Part shown: positions 24,346 through 34,890 of the stretch, piece by piece
How positions within the stretch are numbered: position 1 is the stretch's first letter
How the letters are laid out: each line of letters begins with the position of its first letter
Assembly (NCBI GenBank): GCA_014656015.1
Contig: BNBP01000047.1
Span: 1 to 53,017, forward strand
DNA: 53,017 nt
From: Streptomyces griseoaurantiacus
GTDB lineage: Bacteria > Actinomycetota > Actinomycetes > Streptomycetales > Streptomycetaceae
Direction: 5' to 3'
Made by a program: the position numbers and the translations under genes
The notes under the pieces: model-generated
Database searches by the model: none
What the model was told of the DNA's origin: nothing
What the model saw: only the letters and a program-made list of their open reading frames with translations

Positions 24346-25455
24346 TCAGTGGCCCCTGCCCGTCGTCCCCTCCGCCGCCGGCCGCCCCGCCCGCTGCTGC
24401 GGGAGCCCGACCAGACCCGGCTCGGGCGCCGGGCCCTGCAGCGCCACCGTCCGGGTCGGCGCCGGGATCCGGATGCCCTCCCGCTGGTAGCGCGCGTGCA
24501 GCCGCTTGATGAACTCGTGCTTGATCCGGTACTGGTCACTGAACTCGGCCACCCCGAGGATCACCGTGAACCCGATCCGCGAGTCCCCGAAGGTGTGGAA
24601 CCGCACCGCGGGTTCGTGCTCGGGGAGCGCGCCCGTGATGCCGGTCATCACCTCGGCGACCACCTCCAGGGTGACCCGCTCCACGTGCTCCAGGTCGCTC
24701 TCGTACCCGACACCGACCTGCACCAGGACGGTGAGGTCCAGCTCGGGCCGGGTGAAGTTGGTCATGTTCGCCTTGGCGAGCTGCCCGTTGGGGATCACGA
24801 CCAGGTTGTTGGAGAGCTGGCGGACGGTCGTCTGCCGCCAGTTGATGTCGACGACATACCCCTCCTCGCCGCTGCTCAACTTGATGTAGTCGCCGGGCTG
24901 GACGGTCTTGGAGGCGAGGATGTGGATGCCCGCGAACAGGTTGGCGAGGGTGTCCTGGAGGGCGAGCGCGACGGCCAGGCCGCCGACGCCCAGCGCGGTC
25001 AGCAGGGGCGCTATCGAGACGCCCAGTGTCTGGAGCATCACCAGGAAGCCGATCGCCAGCACCACCACCCGGGTGATGTTGACGAAGATCGTGGCCGAGC
25101 CGGCCACACCGGACCGGGACTGGGTGACCGCCTGCACCAGACCGCTGATCACCCGCGCCGCCGTGGCCGTGGCGACGGCGATGAGCAGCACGGTCAGCGC
25201 CTGGTCCACGTGGTGGCCCACACGGCCGGTGAGCGGCAGCACCGCGGCGGCGGCCGCCACCCCGCCGGCGACCGCGGTCCACGGCACGATGGTGCGCAGG
25301 GCGTCCACGACCACGTCGTCGCCGCGCCAGCGGGTGCGTCCGGCGTGCTTGCCCAGCCAGCGCAGCAGCAGCCGCAGCAGGAAGCCCGCGAGCAGCCCCG
25401 CGGCCAGGGCGATCCCGGCGACGACGAGATCGTCCAGAGTGAGCGCCCGGTTCAC
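24346..25455 (-). CDS. MscS-family mechanosensitive ion channel
   Basis: The 369-aa membrane protein has an N-terminal helix (DDLVVAGIALAAGLLAGFLL), two or three further helices to about residue 165, then the pore helix with VGGLAVALALQDTLANLFAG, closely matching the TM3 of MscS. The beta domain follows (PGDYIKLSSGEEGYVVDINW, NLVVIPNGQLAKANMTNF), then the alpha/beta cytoplasmic cage. Such channels open on hypo-osmotic shock to release solutes. GTG 25455 was chosen for its GGAGG SD at 6 nt; upstream codons in the frame have no support. The Pro/Gly-rich tail beyond the cage is typical of actinomycetes. Confidence 0.93.
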   Translation of the reverse strand: MNRALTLDDLVVAGIALAAGLLAGFLLRLLLRWLGKHAGRTRWRGDDVVVDALRTIVPWTAVAGGVAAAAAVLPLTGRVGHHVDQALTVLLIAVATATAARVISGLVQAVTQSRSGVAGSATIFVNITRVVVLAIGFLVMLQTLGVSIAPLLTALGVGGLAVALALQDTLANLFAGIHILASKTVQPGDYIKLSSGEEGYVVDINWRQTTVRQLSNNLVVIPNGQLAKANMTNFTRPELDLTVLVQVGVGYESDLEHVERVTLEVVAEVMTGITGALPEHEPAVRFHTFGDSRIGFTVILGVAEFSDQYRIKHEFIKRLHARYQREGIRIPAPTRTVALQGPAPEPGLVGLPQQRAGRPAAEGTTGRGH

Positions 25456-25811
25456 CGCTCGCCTCCGGGGGTGAGGGATGCGGCGGCGGGTTCCGCCGAC
25501 GGCCGGATGAGGGATTGCGTCACGTGCCACCTGCTCGGATCTCGGATGCGCGATACGCCACCGGCGGGCGGGAGGCACGCCGGGCGCGAGCGCTCATCCT
25601 GCCGCATCCGGCTGCCGGTCCGTCAGCCGGGAGTGACGCGTGGGGCGTTGACCGGCCACGGAGGAGAATGAGACGCCGCTCACACTCCTCCCGGGGCGGG
25701 GGACGGCCTCCCCGGCCCCCGGCCCCCCGTGCCGTCCCGCCCCCTCACGAGATATCTTGATGTCAAGCAATGTCGCAGACGAAGACGTGGACGTGGAGCG
25801 GAGCAAACCCG
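25456..25811. promoter_or_regulatory. Divergent intergenic region of mscS and icd
   Basis: No gene is seen. The only clear site is the dyad CTTGA-TG-TCAAG at 25756-25767, overlapping a possible icd -10 (TATCTT, 25753-25758). The remainder is GC-rich sequence with several GGATG-type words and no evident structure. Confidence 0.45.
25756..25767. promoter_or_regulatory. CTTGATGTCAAG dyad at the icd promoter
   Basis: The perfect 5-2-5 inverted repeat overlaps TATCTT, a likely -10, 45 bp before the icd GTG. In S. coelicolor the MarR-family regulator TamR is reported to act on central-metabolism genes including isocitrate dehydrogenase. Whether this dyad is its site is inference. Confidence 0.5.
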
Positions 25812-28031
<2,220 letters not shown>

Positions 28032-28040
28032 CGGTGTGGG

Positions 28041-28074
28041 AAGCCCCGCGCCCCCGGTCGGGGGTGCGGGGCTT
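28041..28074 (+). terminator. Rho-independent terminator of icd
   Basis: AAGCCCCGC-G-CCCC pairs with GGGG-T-GCGGGGCTT around a 6-nt loop, starting 9 bp after the stop and ending in TTTT. Confidence 0.9.
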
Positions 28075-28165
28075 TTCCGCGCCGCCCCGCGCCGCCCGCT
28101 CTGGCGGGGTGGTGGGCCGGGGCGGCCGGGTGGGCGGTCCGCTCCCCCTCGGAGCTGCGGCTGAG

Positions 28166-28171
28166 TATGAT
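28166..28171 (+). promoter_or_regulatory. -10 box of a leaderless transcript (DUF4916 gene)
   Basis: TATGAT is followed by 6 nt and the ATG, placing the transcription start at the start codon. The absence of an SD supports this. Confidence 0.6.
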
Positions 28172-28177
28172 CGGCCA

Positions 28178-28714
28178 ATGTCCGACACGACCGAAACCAC
28201 GCCCGGCTGGCTGTCCTCCGACGACCTCGAGCAGGCGCGCGCCCAGATGCCGATCCTCTACGTCGAGGCGGTACCGGTCCGCGTCGACGACAGCGGTGAA
28301 GTCACCAGCATCGGACTGCTGCTGCGCATCGGCCCCGACGGAACGGTCAGCCGCACCCTCGTCTCCGGGCGCGTCCTGCACCACGAGCGCGTGCGGGACG
28401 CGCTGCTGCGGCACCTGGAGAAGGACCTCGGCCCGGTGGCCCTGCCCCGGGTCCCCGCCTCGCTGCAGCCCTTCACCGTCGCCGAGTACTTCCCGACGCA
28501 GGGCATCACCCCGTTCCACGACCCGCGCCAGCACGCCGTGGCCCTCGCCTACATCGTCCCGGTGACGGGCGACTGCCGGCCCCGGCAGGACGCGCTCGAC
28601 CTGGTCTGGTTCAGCCCCCAGGAGGCCGCCTCCGCGGTGGTGCAGAACGAGATGCCCGGCGGCCAGGGCATCCTGCTCAAGCAGGCGCTGGCCCACGTGG
28701 GCTGCGCGGTCTAG
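28178..28714 (+). CDS. DUF4916 / NUDIX-like protein
   Basis: The 178-aa protein matches the actinobacterial DUF4916 type: PGWLSSDDLEQARAQMPILY, IGLLLRIGPDGTVSRTLVSG, a long LQPFTVAEYFPTQGITPFHD stretch and a C-terminal NUDIX-like half (QHAVALAYIVPVTGDC, ALDLVWFSPQEAAS). A canonical NUDIX box is not clear, so hydrolase activity is doubtful. TATGAT sits exactly 6 nt before the ATG and no SD is present, so the mRNA is probably leaderless. The gene lies between the icd terminator and a perfect 16-bp bidirectional hairpin, as a single transcription unit. Confidence 0.82.
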   Translation: MSDTTETTPGWLSSDDLEQARAQMPILYVEAVPVRVDDSGEVTSIGLLLRIGPDGTVSRTLVSGRVLHHERVRDALLRHLEKDLGPVALPRVPASLQPFTVAEYFPTQGITPFHDPRQHAVALAYIVPVTGDCRPRQDALDLVWFSPQEAASAVVQNEMPGGQGILLKQALAHVGCAV

Positions 28715-28757
28715 GACCCGCACGGCACACAGGACACGGCACGACACGGCATACGAC

Positions 28758-28793
28758 GAGGCCGGGGCGGCTCCGCTGAGCCGCCCCGGCCTC
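28758..28793. terminator. Perfect 16-bp bidirectional terminator (DUF4916 gene / tRNA-Pro copy 1)
   Basis: GAGGCCGGGGCGGCTC, loop CGCT, and its exact reverse complement. It lies 44 bp after the DUF4916 stop and 17 bp beyond the 3' end of the convergent tRNA-Pro, so it can serve both. Confidence 0.85.
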
Positions 28794-28809
28794 GTTCTCG
28801 TCCTGACCG

Positions 28810-28883
<74 letters not shown>

Positions 28884-28976
28884 GTCACGTGCGACGCGGG
28901 TCACCCCGCGTGATCACGCAGGTCAACCCTACCGTACGGGTGCGCCACGCCCCAATTCCCGGCCGTGGGCGCCGGC

Positions 28977-30038
28977 TCAGCCGGGGCCGCCCGCCGGGGC
29001 GCCGGCGGTGTCCCCGGTCTCCGGCGGCATGTTGTACGGGGTCACCACCTGGATCGCCGAGGGCCGCACGGGCCCGGCCGGCGGCAGCGCCCCGTGGGCG
29101 CGCAGGACGATCCGGCAGGCCTGGCGCATGTCCTGGCGCAGATCGTGGTGGAGGACGGCGGAGATCCGGTGCGCGGCCAGCAGCCGGGTGTTGTCCTGGT
29201 CGAGGTCGTGCGCGAGGAACACCGCGCACTCGCGGCCCGCCGCCTCGAACGCCTCCAGCGTGGCCACGTTGCCGCCACCGATCGAGTAGACCGCGCGGAT
29301 CTCCGGATCGCGGGCGAGCGCGTCCCGGACGAGATGGTACTGGGCGGCGTCCAGCCCCTGCCCCTCGTCGATCTCCACCAGCGCCCGCCGGGGCCGCAGC
29401 CCGCGCATGATGCCGCGGAAACCCATCTCGCGCTCCTCCTCGTTGCGCATGAAGCCGCTGCTCAGGCTGATCAGCACGCTGCCGGGGCGGTCGCCGAGCC
29501 ACTGCGCGGTCAGATAGGCGGCCGTCGCGCCGGCCGCCCGGTTGTCGATGCCGACGTAGGCGAGCCTGCCGGTGGCGGGCAGGTCGGTCGCGAGGGTGAC
29601 GACCGGGACGCCGGCCGCCACGAGCCGCGCGACGGCGGCGGTGACCTCGGGCACGTCGGGTGCCTTCAGCAGCACACCCTGGGAACCGCGTCGGGCGATC
29701 CGGTCAAGGGTGGCGACGAGCTCCCGGACCGGCCCCGTCTCGCGCAGATGGAAGCGGCAGCGCAGCACGGCGGGCTGCAGCAGCGGCAGTTCGGCCTCCA
29801 GTGCCTCGCGCACGGCGGAGGAGAACCGTTCCGGTGCCTGCATCACGATGTCGATCATGAAGCTGCGGCCGACCAGTCCGACCTGTGTCCGCTGCCGGTC
29901 GAGCTCGGTGACGGCCCGGTGCACCGCGCGGGCGGTTCCCGGACGCACTCCCCCGCGCTCGTTGAGGACGCGATCGACGGTGGCCTCGCTGAGCCCGGCC
30001 TGGCGGGCTATCTCGCGCAGCGGGTACGGGTGGGCCAT
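28977..30038 (-). CDS. LacI-family transcriptional regulator
   Basis: The 353-aa protein has an N-terminal LacI-type HTH (YPLREIARQAGLSEATVDRV, then LNERGGVRPGTA) and a periplasmic-binding-like sensor domain: VGLVGRSFMIDIVMQAPE, QGVLLKAPDVPEVTAAVARL, YVGIDNRAAGATAAYLTAQW, RAVYSIGGGNVATLEAFEAA, VFLAHDLDQDNTRLLAAHRI. LacI proteins usually bind a sugar or polyol. ATG 30038 has a GGGAGG SD. It is divergent from the PhyH/SDR/Gfo-Idh operon and probably controls it. The 165-bp gap carries five phased AGGGGT boxes. A long frame extending further left-to-right on this strand is shadow of the neighbouring operon. Confidence 0.92.
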   Translation of the reverse strand: MAHPYPLREIARQAGLSEATVDRVLNERGGVRPGTARAVHRAVTELDRQRTQVGLVGRSFMIDIVMQAPERFSSAVREALEAELPLLQPAVLRCRFHLRETGPVRELVATLDRIARRGSQGVLLKAPDVPEVTAAVARLVAAGVPVVTLATDLPATGRLAYVGIDNRAAGATAAYLTAQWLGDRPGSVLISLSSGFMRNEEEREMGFRGIMRGLRPRRALVEIDEGQGLDAAQYHLVRDALARDPEIRAVYSIGGGNVATLEAFEAAGRECAVFLAHDLDQDNTRLLAAHRISAVLHHDLRQDMRQACRIVLRAHGALPPAGPVRPSAIQVVTPYNMPPETGDTAGAPAGGPG

Positions 30039-30052
30039 GTCGGGGTCCTCCC

Positions 30053-30136
30053 AGGGGTTCGCCAGGGATCCGGTAGGGGTCGGCTCAGGGACGGTTGAGG
30101 GGTTTTTGAGGGGTCTCTGCTGGTTGCCCGAGGGGT
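30053..30136. repeat. Five AGGGGT boxes in helical phase, divergent promoter
   Basis: AGGGGT begins at 30053, 30075, 30098, 30109 and 30131, giving spacings of 22, 23, 11 and 22 bp, close to whole DNA turns. The middle pair extends to TTGAGGGGT. They fill the gap between the LacI-type gene and the PhyH operon and look like direct-repeat operator sites; the binder is unknown. Confidence 0.6.
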
Positions 30137-30203
30137 CGGGGCTCCTCAGAATGACAGTGATCGGGCGTCCCGTCGCCCCTCGGCCAGGAAGGAAAGGACG
30201 CCG

Positions 30204-31376
30204 ATGTCCCACGCCACTCCCCTGCGCGGCTCGTGGCTGTCCGAGCAGGACTGCGACCTCGACGCCTTCCGTGCCCTGGTGGAGCGTGCCACCGACCCGG
30301 CCGACCACCCCCACGCCGCCGAGGTGGTGGACGACGTCCCCTTCTACGAGGGCGAACGGCTGCGCGCCGCCGGGGAGGCCGAGCGGCGGGCGGTGGCGGA
30401 GGAGGTGGTCCGGGCCCTGACCGACGGGCCGGGGGTCGCCGTCTTCCGCGGCGCCTTCCCGGACGCCCCGGTCGTGGACCGGGCCACCGCGGCCTTCGAG
30501 GCGCTGATCGAGGCGCAGCGCGCGGCCGGCACCGTCGCGGGCGACCATTTCGCCGCGCCGGGCGCCAACGACCGGGTGTGGAACGCGCTGGAGAAGCTGG
30601 CCCGGCAGGACCCCGAGGCGTTCGCGGACTACTACGCCAACGAGGTCCTCGCGCTGGTGTGCGAGGCGTGGCTGGGCCCCGGCTACCAGATCACCTCGCA
30701 GATCAACCAGGTCAACCCCGGCGGCGCCGCCCAGTCCCCGCACCGCGACTACCACCTGGGCTTCCTGTCGGCCGGGGCCGCCGCCGCGTACCCCGCGCAC
30801 GTGCATCGCCTCTCCCCCGTACTCACCCTGCAGGGCGCGGTGGCGCACCGCGACATGCCCCTGGAGTCGGGGCCCACGCTCTACCTGCCGTACTCGCAGC
30901 GCTACGAGCCGGGCTACCTGGCCTGGCGGCTGCCGGAGTTCCGCGCCTATTTCGACGCCCACCACGTGCAGCTCCCGCTCGCGAAGGGGGACGCCGTTTT
31001 CTTCAACCCGGCGCTGTTCCACGCGGCCGGCACCAACCGCTCGGCGGACGTCCGGCGCATGGCGAACCTGCTGCAGATCTCCTCGGCCTTCGGCCGGGCC
31101 ATGGAGAGCGTGGACCGCGAGGCCGTGGTGAACGCGGTGTACCCGGTGCTGCGGGAGCGGAAGGCGGCGGGCGCGGACGAAGCCTGGCTGGACCGGGTCG
31201 TCGCCGCCTCGGCCGAGGGCTACCCCTTCCCCACCAACCTGGATCTCGACCCGCCGGTCGACGGGCTCGCCCCGCCCTCGCAGGCGGACCTGGTCCGGCG
31301 CGCGATACGCGAGGAGTGGACGCCGCAGGCGCTGCGCGAGGCGCTGACGGCCGCCGCGGGGCGCCGCCGGAGCTGA
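30204..31376 (+). CDS. Phytanoyl-CoA dioxygenase (PhyH) family protein
   Basis: The 390-aa protein of the Fe(II)/2-oxoglutarate-dependent PhyH superfamily has the facial triad His180-x-Asp182 (SPHRDYHLG) and His273 (FNPALFHAAGTNRS), with Arg279 as the 2-oxoglutarate anchor candidate. Family members hydroxylate unactivated carbons; the substrate here is unknown. SD AGGAAGGAAAGG precedes ATG 30204. It is the first gene of an operon with an SDR (42 bp on) and a Gfo/Idh oxidoreductase. Hydroxylation, then two alcohol/ketone oxidoreductase steps under a LacI-type regulator, points to catabolism of a polyol- or sugar-like compound; that is inference. Confidence 0.88.
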   Translation: MSHATPLRGSWLSEQDCDLDAFRALVERATDPADHPHAAEVVDDVPFYEGERLRAAGEAERRAVAEEVVRALTDGPGVAVFRGAFPDAPVVDRATAAFEALIEAQRAAGTVAGDHFAAPGANDRVWNALEKLARQDPEAFADYYANEVLALVCEAWLGPGYQITSQINQVNPGGAAQSPHRDYHLGFLSAGAAAAYPAHVHRLSPVLTLQGAVAHRDMPLESGPTLYLPYSQRYEPGYLAWRLPEFRAYFDAHHVQLPLAKGDAVFFNPALFHAAGTNRSADVRRMANLLQISSAFGRAMESVDREAVVNAVYPVLRERKAAGADEAWLDRVVAASAEGYPFPTNLDLDPPVDGLAPPSQADLVRRAIREEWTPQALREALTAAAGRRRS

Positions 31377-31418
31377 CTCCTTGCGCAGCGACAAGGGACC
31401 GGGAGAGAGGAGGGACGC

Positions 31419-32198
31419 ATGGGCGGGCTGCTGGACGGCAAGGTCGTCCTGGTCAACGGCGGCACCCAGGGCGTCGGCGCCGCCGTCGCCCGGGCCGCCG
31501 CACGGGAGGGCGCGAACGTCACGGTCACCGGCCGCCGGGCGGAGCCGGGCGAGGCCCTGGTCGCCGAGCTGACCGCCGCCGGGGCGAGGGCCGCGTACGC
31601 CCGGGCCGACCTCGCCGACGCGGAGCAGGCCGGCGCGAGCGTGACCCGGGTGGTGGCGGCGCACGGCCGCGTCGACTGCCTGGTCAACGCCGCCGGGCTC
31701 ACCTCGCGCGGCACGCTCCTCGACACCACGCCCGAGCTGTTCGACGCGCACCTCGCGGTCAACCTCCGGGGGCCGTTCTTCGCGATGCGGGCCGCCGTGG
31801 CCGACATGGTGGCGCGCGGGGCGCCAGGCACGATCGTCAACATCGGGTCGAACTGCGCGCACGGTGGGCCGCCGCACCTGGCCGCCTACTCCGCCGCCAA
31901 GGCGGGGCTCGCGGGGCTGACCCGCAACGCGGCCCACGCCCACCGCTGGGACCGCATCCGGATCAATACGCTCAACATCGGCTGGACGGCGACGGAGGGC
32001 GAGGACGCCACCCAGCGGACCTTCCACGGGGCGGGCGAGAACTGGCGCGAGGAGGCCGGCCGGCGGCTGCCCATGGGCAGACTCGGTGACCCCGCCGAGA
32101 TCGCCGAGTTCGTCGTCCTGCTGCTGTCCGACCGCTCCGGCGTGGTCACCGGGTCGGTCCTCGACTGGGACCAGCAGGTCCCCGGCGGACAGGACTGA
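31419..32198 (+). CDS. Short-chain dehydrogenase/reductase
   Basis: The 259-aa classical SDR has NGGTQGVGAAVARAA near residue 13, VNAAGLTSRG, a Ser in IVNIGSNCAHGG, and the catalytic YSAAKAGLAGLTR. The C-terminal GRLGDPAEIAEFVVLLLSDR and VVTGSVLDWDQ are typical of sugar/polyol-type SDRs. The usual TGxxxGIG loop is NGGTQGVG here. SD GGAGGG precedes ATG 31419. It is second in the PhyH operon; substrate unknown. Confidence 0.92.
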   Translation: MGGLLDGKVVLVNGGTQGVGAAVARAAAREGANVTVTGRRAEPGEALVAELTAAGARAAYARADLADAEQAGASVTRVVAAHGRVDCLVNAAGLTSRGTLLDTTPELFDAHLAVNLRGPFFAMRAAVADMVARGAPGTIVNIGSNCAHGGPPHLAAYSAAKAGLAGLTRNAAHAHRWDRIRINTLNIGWTATEGEDATQRTFHGAGENWREEAGRRLPMGRLGDPAEIAEFVVLLLSDRSGVVTGSVLDWDQQVPGGQD

Positions 32199-32259
32199 GA
32201 CACGCAACCACGGCCGGCCGCGGGCGCGGCGCGGCCGGGAACGAGACGAGAGGCAGCAC

Positions 32260-33267
32260 ATGCGCATCGGCATCATGGGGCTCGGACGGATCGGCGCGTT
32301 CCACGCCGAGACCCTCTCCGCCCTCCCGGTGGTCGACTCCCTCGTGGTCACCGACCCGTACGCGGCGGCCGCCAAGCGGGCCGCCGAACGCTTCGGCGCC
32401 GAGGTGGCGGACACCCCGGAGGCGGTCCTGGCGGCCGGCGTGGACGGCGTGGTGATCGCCGCGGCCACGGACGCCCACCCGGAGCTGCTGCTCGCGGCGG
32501 TGCGCGCCGGGGTGCCCGTGTTCTGCGAGAAGCCGGTCGCGCGCACCATGCGGGAGGGCACGGAGGTGCTCGCGGCGGTGCGGGAGGCCGGGGTGGAGAT
32601 CCAGATCGGCTACAACCGCCGCTTCGACGCCGGTTTCGGCGCCGCCCGGGAGGCGGTCCTGCGCGGGGAGCTGGGGCCGCTGCACACCGTGCGGTCCACG
32701 ACGCTGGACCCGGCGCCGCCCCCTGCCGCGTACATCGCCGCCTCCGGCGGCATCTTCCGCGACTGCGCCGTGCACGACTTCGACATCATCCGCTGGGTGA
32801 CCGGCCGCGAGGTCACCGAGGTGTACGCCACCGGCGGCAACCGGGGCGCCGCGTACATCAGGGAGGCGGGGGACGCGGACACCACCGGCGCGCTGCTCAC
32901 GCTGGACGACGGCACCCTCGCGGTGGTGTCCAACAGCCGTCACAACGCCCGGGGTTACGACGTCCGCATGGAGTTGCACGGCTTCGAGGACAGCATCGCG
33001 GTCGGCCTGGAGGACCGGCTGCCGCTGCGGTCCGTGGAGCCGGGGGTGTCGTTCCCGGCGGGGCTGCCGTACGACTTCTTCATGGACCGCTTCGCCGAGG
33101 CCTACCGCCGCGAACTGGCCGCGTTCACCGAGGTGGTGGCCGGCCGGCGGACCTCACCGTGCACGGTGCGGGACGCGCTGGAGGCCGGCTGGATCGCGGA
33201 GGCGTGCACACTGTCGCTGGCCGAGCACCGGCCGGTCACGCTCGCGGAGGTGCGGCGGGAGGCGTAG
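32260..33267 (+). CDS. Gfo/Idh/MocA-family oxidoreductase (inositol 2-dehydrogenase-like)
   Basis: The 335-aa protein has an N-terminal Rossmann fold MRIGIMGLGRIGAFHAETLS, the family EKP motif (VFCEKPVART) near residue 95, and a C-terminal sheet with GGIFRDCAVHDFDIIRWVTG, where Asp and His near 170-176 form the usual catalytic set. It looks closest to myo-inositol or scyllo-inositol dehydrogenases, which oxidise polyols with NAD. ATG 32260 has a GAGAGG SD. It is third in the operon, 61 bp after the SDR. The 3' end overlaps the convergent unknown gene by 32 nt. Confidence 0.92.
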   Translation: MRIGIMGLGRIGAFHAETLSALPVVDSLVVTDPYAAAAKRAAERFGAEVADTPEAVLAAGVDGVVIAAATDAHPELLLAAVRAGVPVFCEKPVARTMREGTEVLAAVREAGVEIQIGYNRRFDAGFGAAREAVLRGELGPLHTVRSTTLDPAPPPAAYIAASGGIFRDCAVHDFDIIRWVTGREVTEVYATGGNRGAAYIREAGDADTTGALLTLDDGTLAVVSNSRHNARGYDVRMELHGFEDSIAVGLEDRLPLRSVEPGVSFPAGLPYDFFMDRFAEAYRRELAAFTEVVAGRRTSPCTVRDALEAGWIAEACTLSLAEHRPVTLAEVRREA

Positions 33268-34459
33268 CGGAGGCTCCGTCGGCGGCGTCCTCGGGGGCGG
33301 TTCCCGGGGCGGCCGCCGCCGCGCCGCGCAGGGCGGTGATGCAGCTCCCGATCGCTTGCTGGAGCTCCTCCAGGCGGGTCAGCATGTCGTCCTCGTAGAG
33401 CGTGCTCAGCTCCTCGGCGTCGTCGAAGGTGAGTTCCTCGAAGACCTTCGTCGCCTTCTGGAGGCTGCTGTAGAACTTGGTGCGGCGTTCGGTCAGGTGC
33501 AGTTCGGGGTCGGCCTCCACGGTCCGCACGACGAGTTCGCGGACGGTGTCGTAGGCCTCCGAGGTCCACTGCCCGGCGTCCTCGTCCTCGTCCAGCTCGT
33601 CGAGCAGCGACAGGTGCCGCTCTGCCTCCTGGCGCAGCTCGACCGGTGCCTCGATGGTCTGCCCGGCAGGGGTCCTGACCTGGCCCTCCTCGGCGATCCG
33701 GCGGACGTAGCCGAGACGTCCGGCGACCTGGTTCTCGGCGGCGACGGCCTTCTTCAGCTCGTCGGTGCGGGCGACGTCACGGGCGAGTCCGGTCTGCAGG
33801 GCCGGGTCCTCGCGCAGCCGGTCGAGCAGCGCGGCGCGGGCGGTGTGCGCGGTGGCCGGGTCGGCGAGGATCGCGGCCCGCAGCGCGGTGGGGTTCTCCG
33901 CGACCTCCAGGGCCTTGGTGGGCCGGATGCCCTCCGCCTCGGCGGCGGCGGTGATCGCGATGCCGCGCACGGAGCCGGCGCTGTTGCGGGAGCTGTAGTA
34001 GGACGTCCAGACGTCGGCCTCGGGCAGGTCGATCTCCTGGCCGGGGGCGAGCGCCTCGAACTGCGGCACGAGCCCGTCGTCGGCGGCCGTGTCCCACGCC
34101 CTGTAGTGGCGCATGACCCGTTCCGGCGAGCATCCGGCCAGCTCCGCGAACCGCTTCGCGGACACCTTCGCGCTCTCCTCGGCCGCCTGCCCGCCGGGCC
34201 GCACGCTGCGGGCGACCTTGAGCGCGAAGGCCCAGCCACCGGTACGGGCGTACTCCCCGAAGTCCCGCGCGTCCCGCAGTACGGACGCGGGCACCTCGCC
34301 GGGTTCGCCGTCCGCGAGGTCGTCGCCGGCCGCCGCGCCGACTGCCAGTCCCTCCGCCTCGGGACCCCCCGCCTCCGGTCCCTCCGCCTCGGGCGTCTTT
34401 GCGGCGGGCTCCACCCACACACCACCGCCAAGGAGGGAGTCCTCGGTCACTGCTGTCAC
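33236..34459 (-). CDS. Conserved-looking hypothetical protein with possible HTH
   Basis: I do not recognise this 407-aa protein. After an acidic, repetitive N-terminus (Glu-Gly-Pro repeats, residues ~20-40) comes a block that could be a helix-turn-helix (VSAKRFAELAGCSPERVMRH). It is followed by ADVWTSYYSSRNSAGSVRGI and long charged helices rich in Glu, Leu and Arg to the end, coiled-coil-like. There is no signal peptide or membrane segment. The layout recalls DNA-binding proteins that read a site and oligomerise; this is a guess. GTG 34459 has GGAGAG 6 nt ahead, better than the GTGs at 34495, 34486 and 34477. The end overlaps the Gfo/Idh gene on the other strand. Confidence 0.8.
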   Translation of the reverse strand: MTAVTEDSLLGGGVWVEPAAKTPEAEGPEAGGPEAEGLAVGAAAGDDLADGEPGEVPASVLRDARDFGEYARTGGWAFALKVARSVRPGGQAAEESAKVSAKRFAELAGCSPERVMRHYRAWDTAADDGLVPQFEALAPGQEIDLPEADVWTSYYSSRNSAGSVRGIAITAAAEAEGIRPTKALEVAENPTALRAAILADPATAHTARAALLDRLREDPALQTGLARDVARTDELKKAVAAENQVAGRLGYVRRIAEEGQVRTPAGQTIEAPVELRQEAERHLSLLDELDEDEDAGQWTSEAYDTVRELVVRTVEADPELHLTERRTKFYSSLQKATKVFEELTFDDAEELSTLYEDDMLTRLEELQQAIGSCITALRGAAAAAPGTAPEDAADGASATPPAAPPRA

Positions 34460-34653
34460 GGTCGACTCTCCAGGCACTGACGACACCCCAGGCACGCTCG
34501 TCTTCGAAGGATCCGAACCAGCAGCCTAGGCCCTGCTTGCTATCTCCCCTCGCGGCGGCCCCGTGCCGGGGACCGGGGGCAAACGCTCCCGGGCCGTGCA
34601 CTACGGGAGCTGAACGCGCGGCGGTGGCCCGGCGACAGGTGCCGGTCACGCGT

Positions 34654-34691
34654 CGAGGGGCGGTCCCGGATCGCTCCGGGACCGCCCCTCG
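34654..34691 (-). terminator. Perfect 17-bp hairpin after tRNA-Pro copy 2
   Basis: CGAGGGGCGGTCCCGGA, loop TCGC, and its exact reverse complement, 18 nt beyond the 3' end of the tRNA gene. Confidence 0.85.
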
Positions 34692-34709
34692 CTCTGCGAC
34701 TCTCACAAG

Positions 34710-34783
<74 letters not shown>

Positions 34784-34890
34784 TTGCGCGTCGTGCGGGG
34801 AGACCGCGCGTTCGCGCGTGGAGCACTCTACCGTACGCCGGACGCCGTCCCGCGTGGGGTGGGCGGTGGGGCGTGCGGGACAATCGGGGC

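Noticed and set aside
25770..25811. Upstream ATG start for icd
   Set aside because: It would place 14 unusual residues before the conserved start and sits within the promoter dyad region; GTG 25812 has an SD.
30039..32561. Minus-strand frame extending the LacI-type gene to 1194 codons
   Set aside because: The extra part is antisense to the PhyH, SDR and Gfo/Idh genes; the HTH begins right after ATG 30038 with a good SD.
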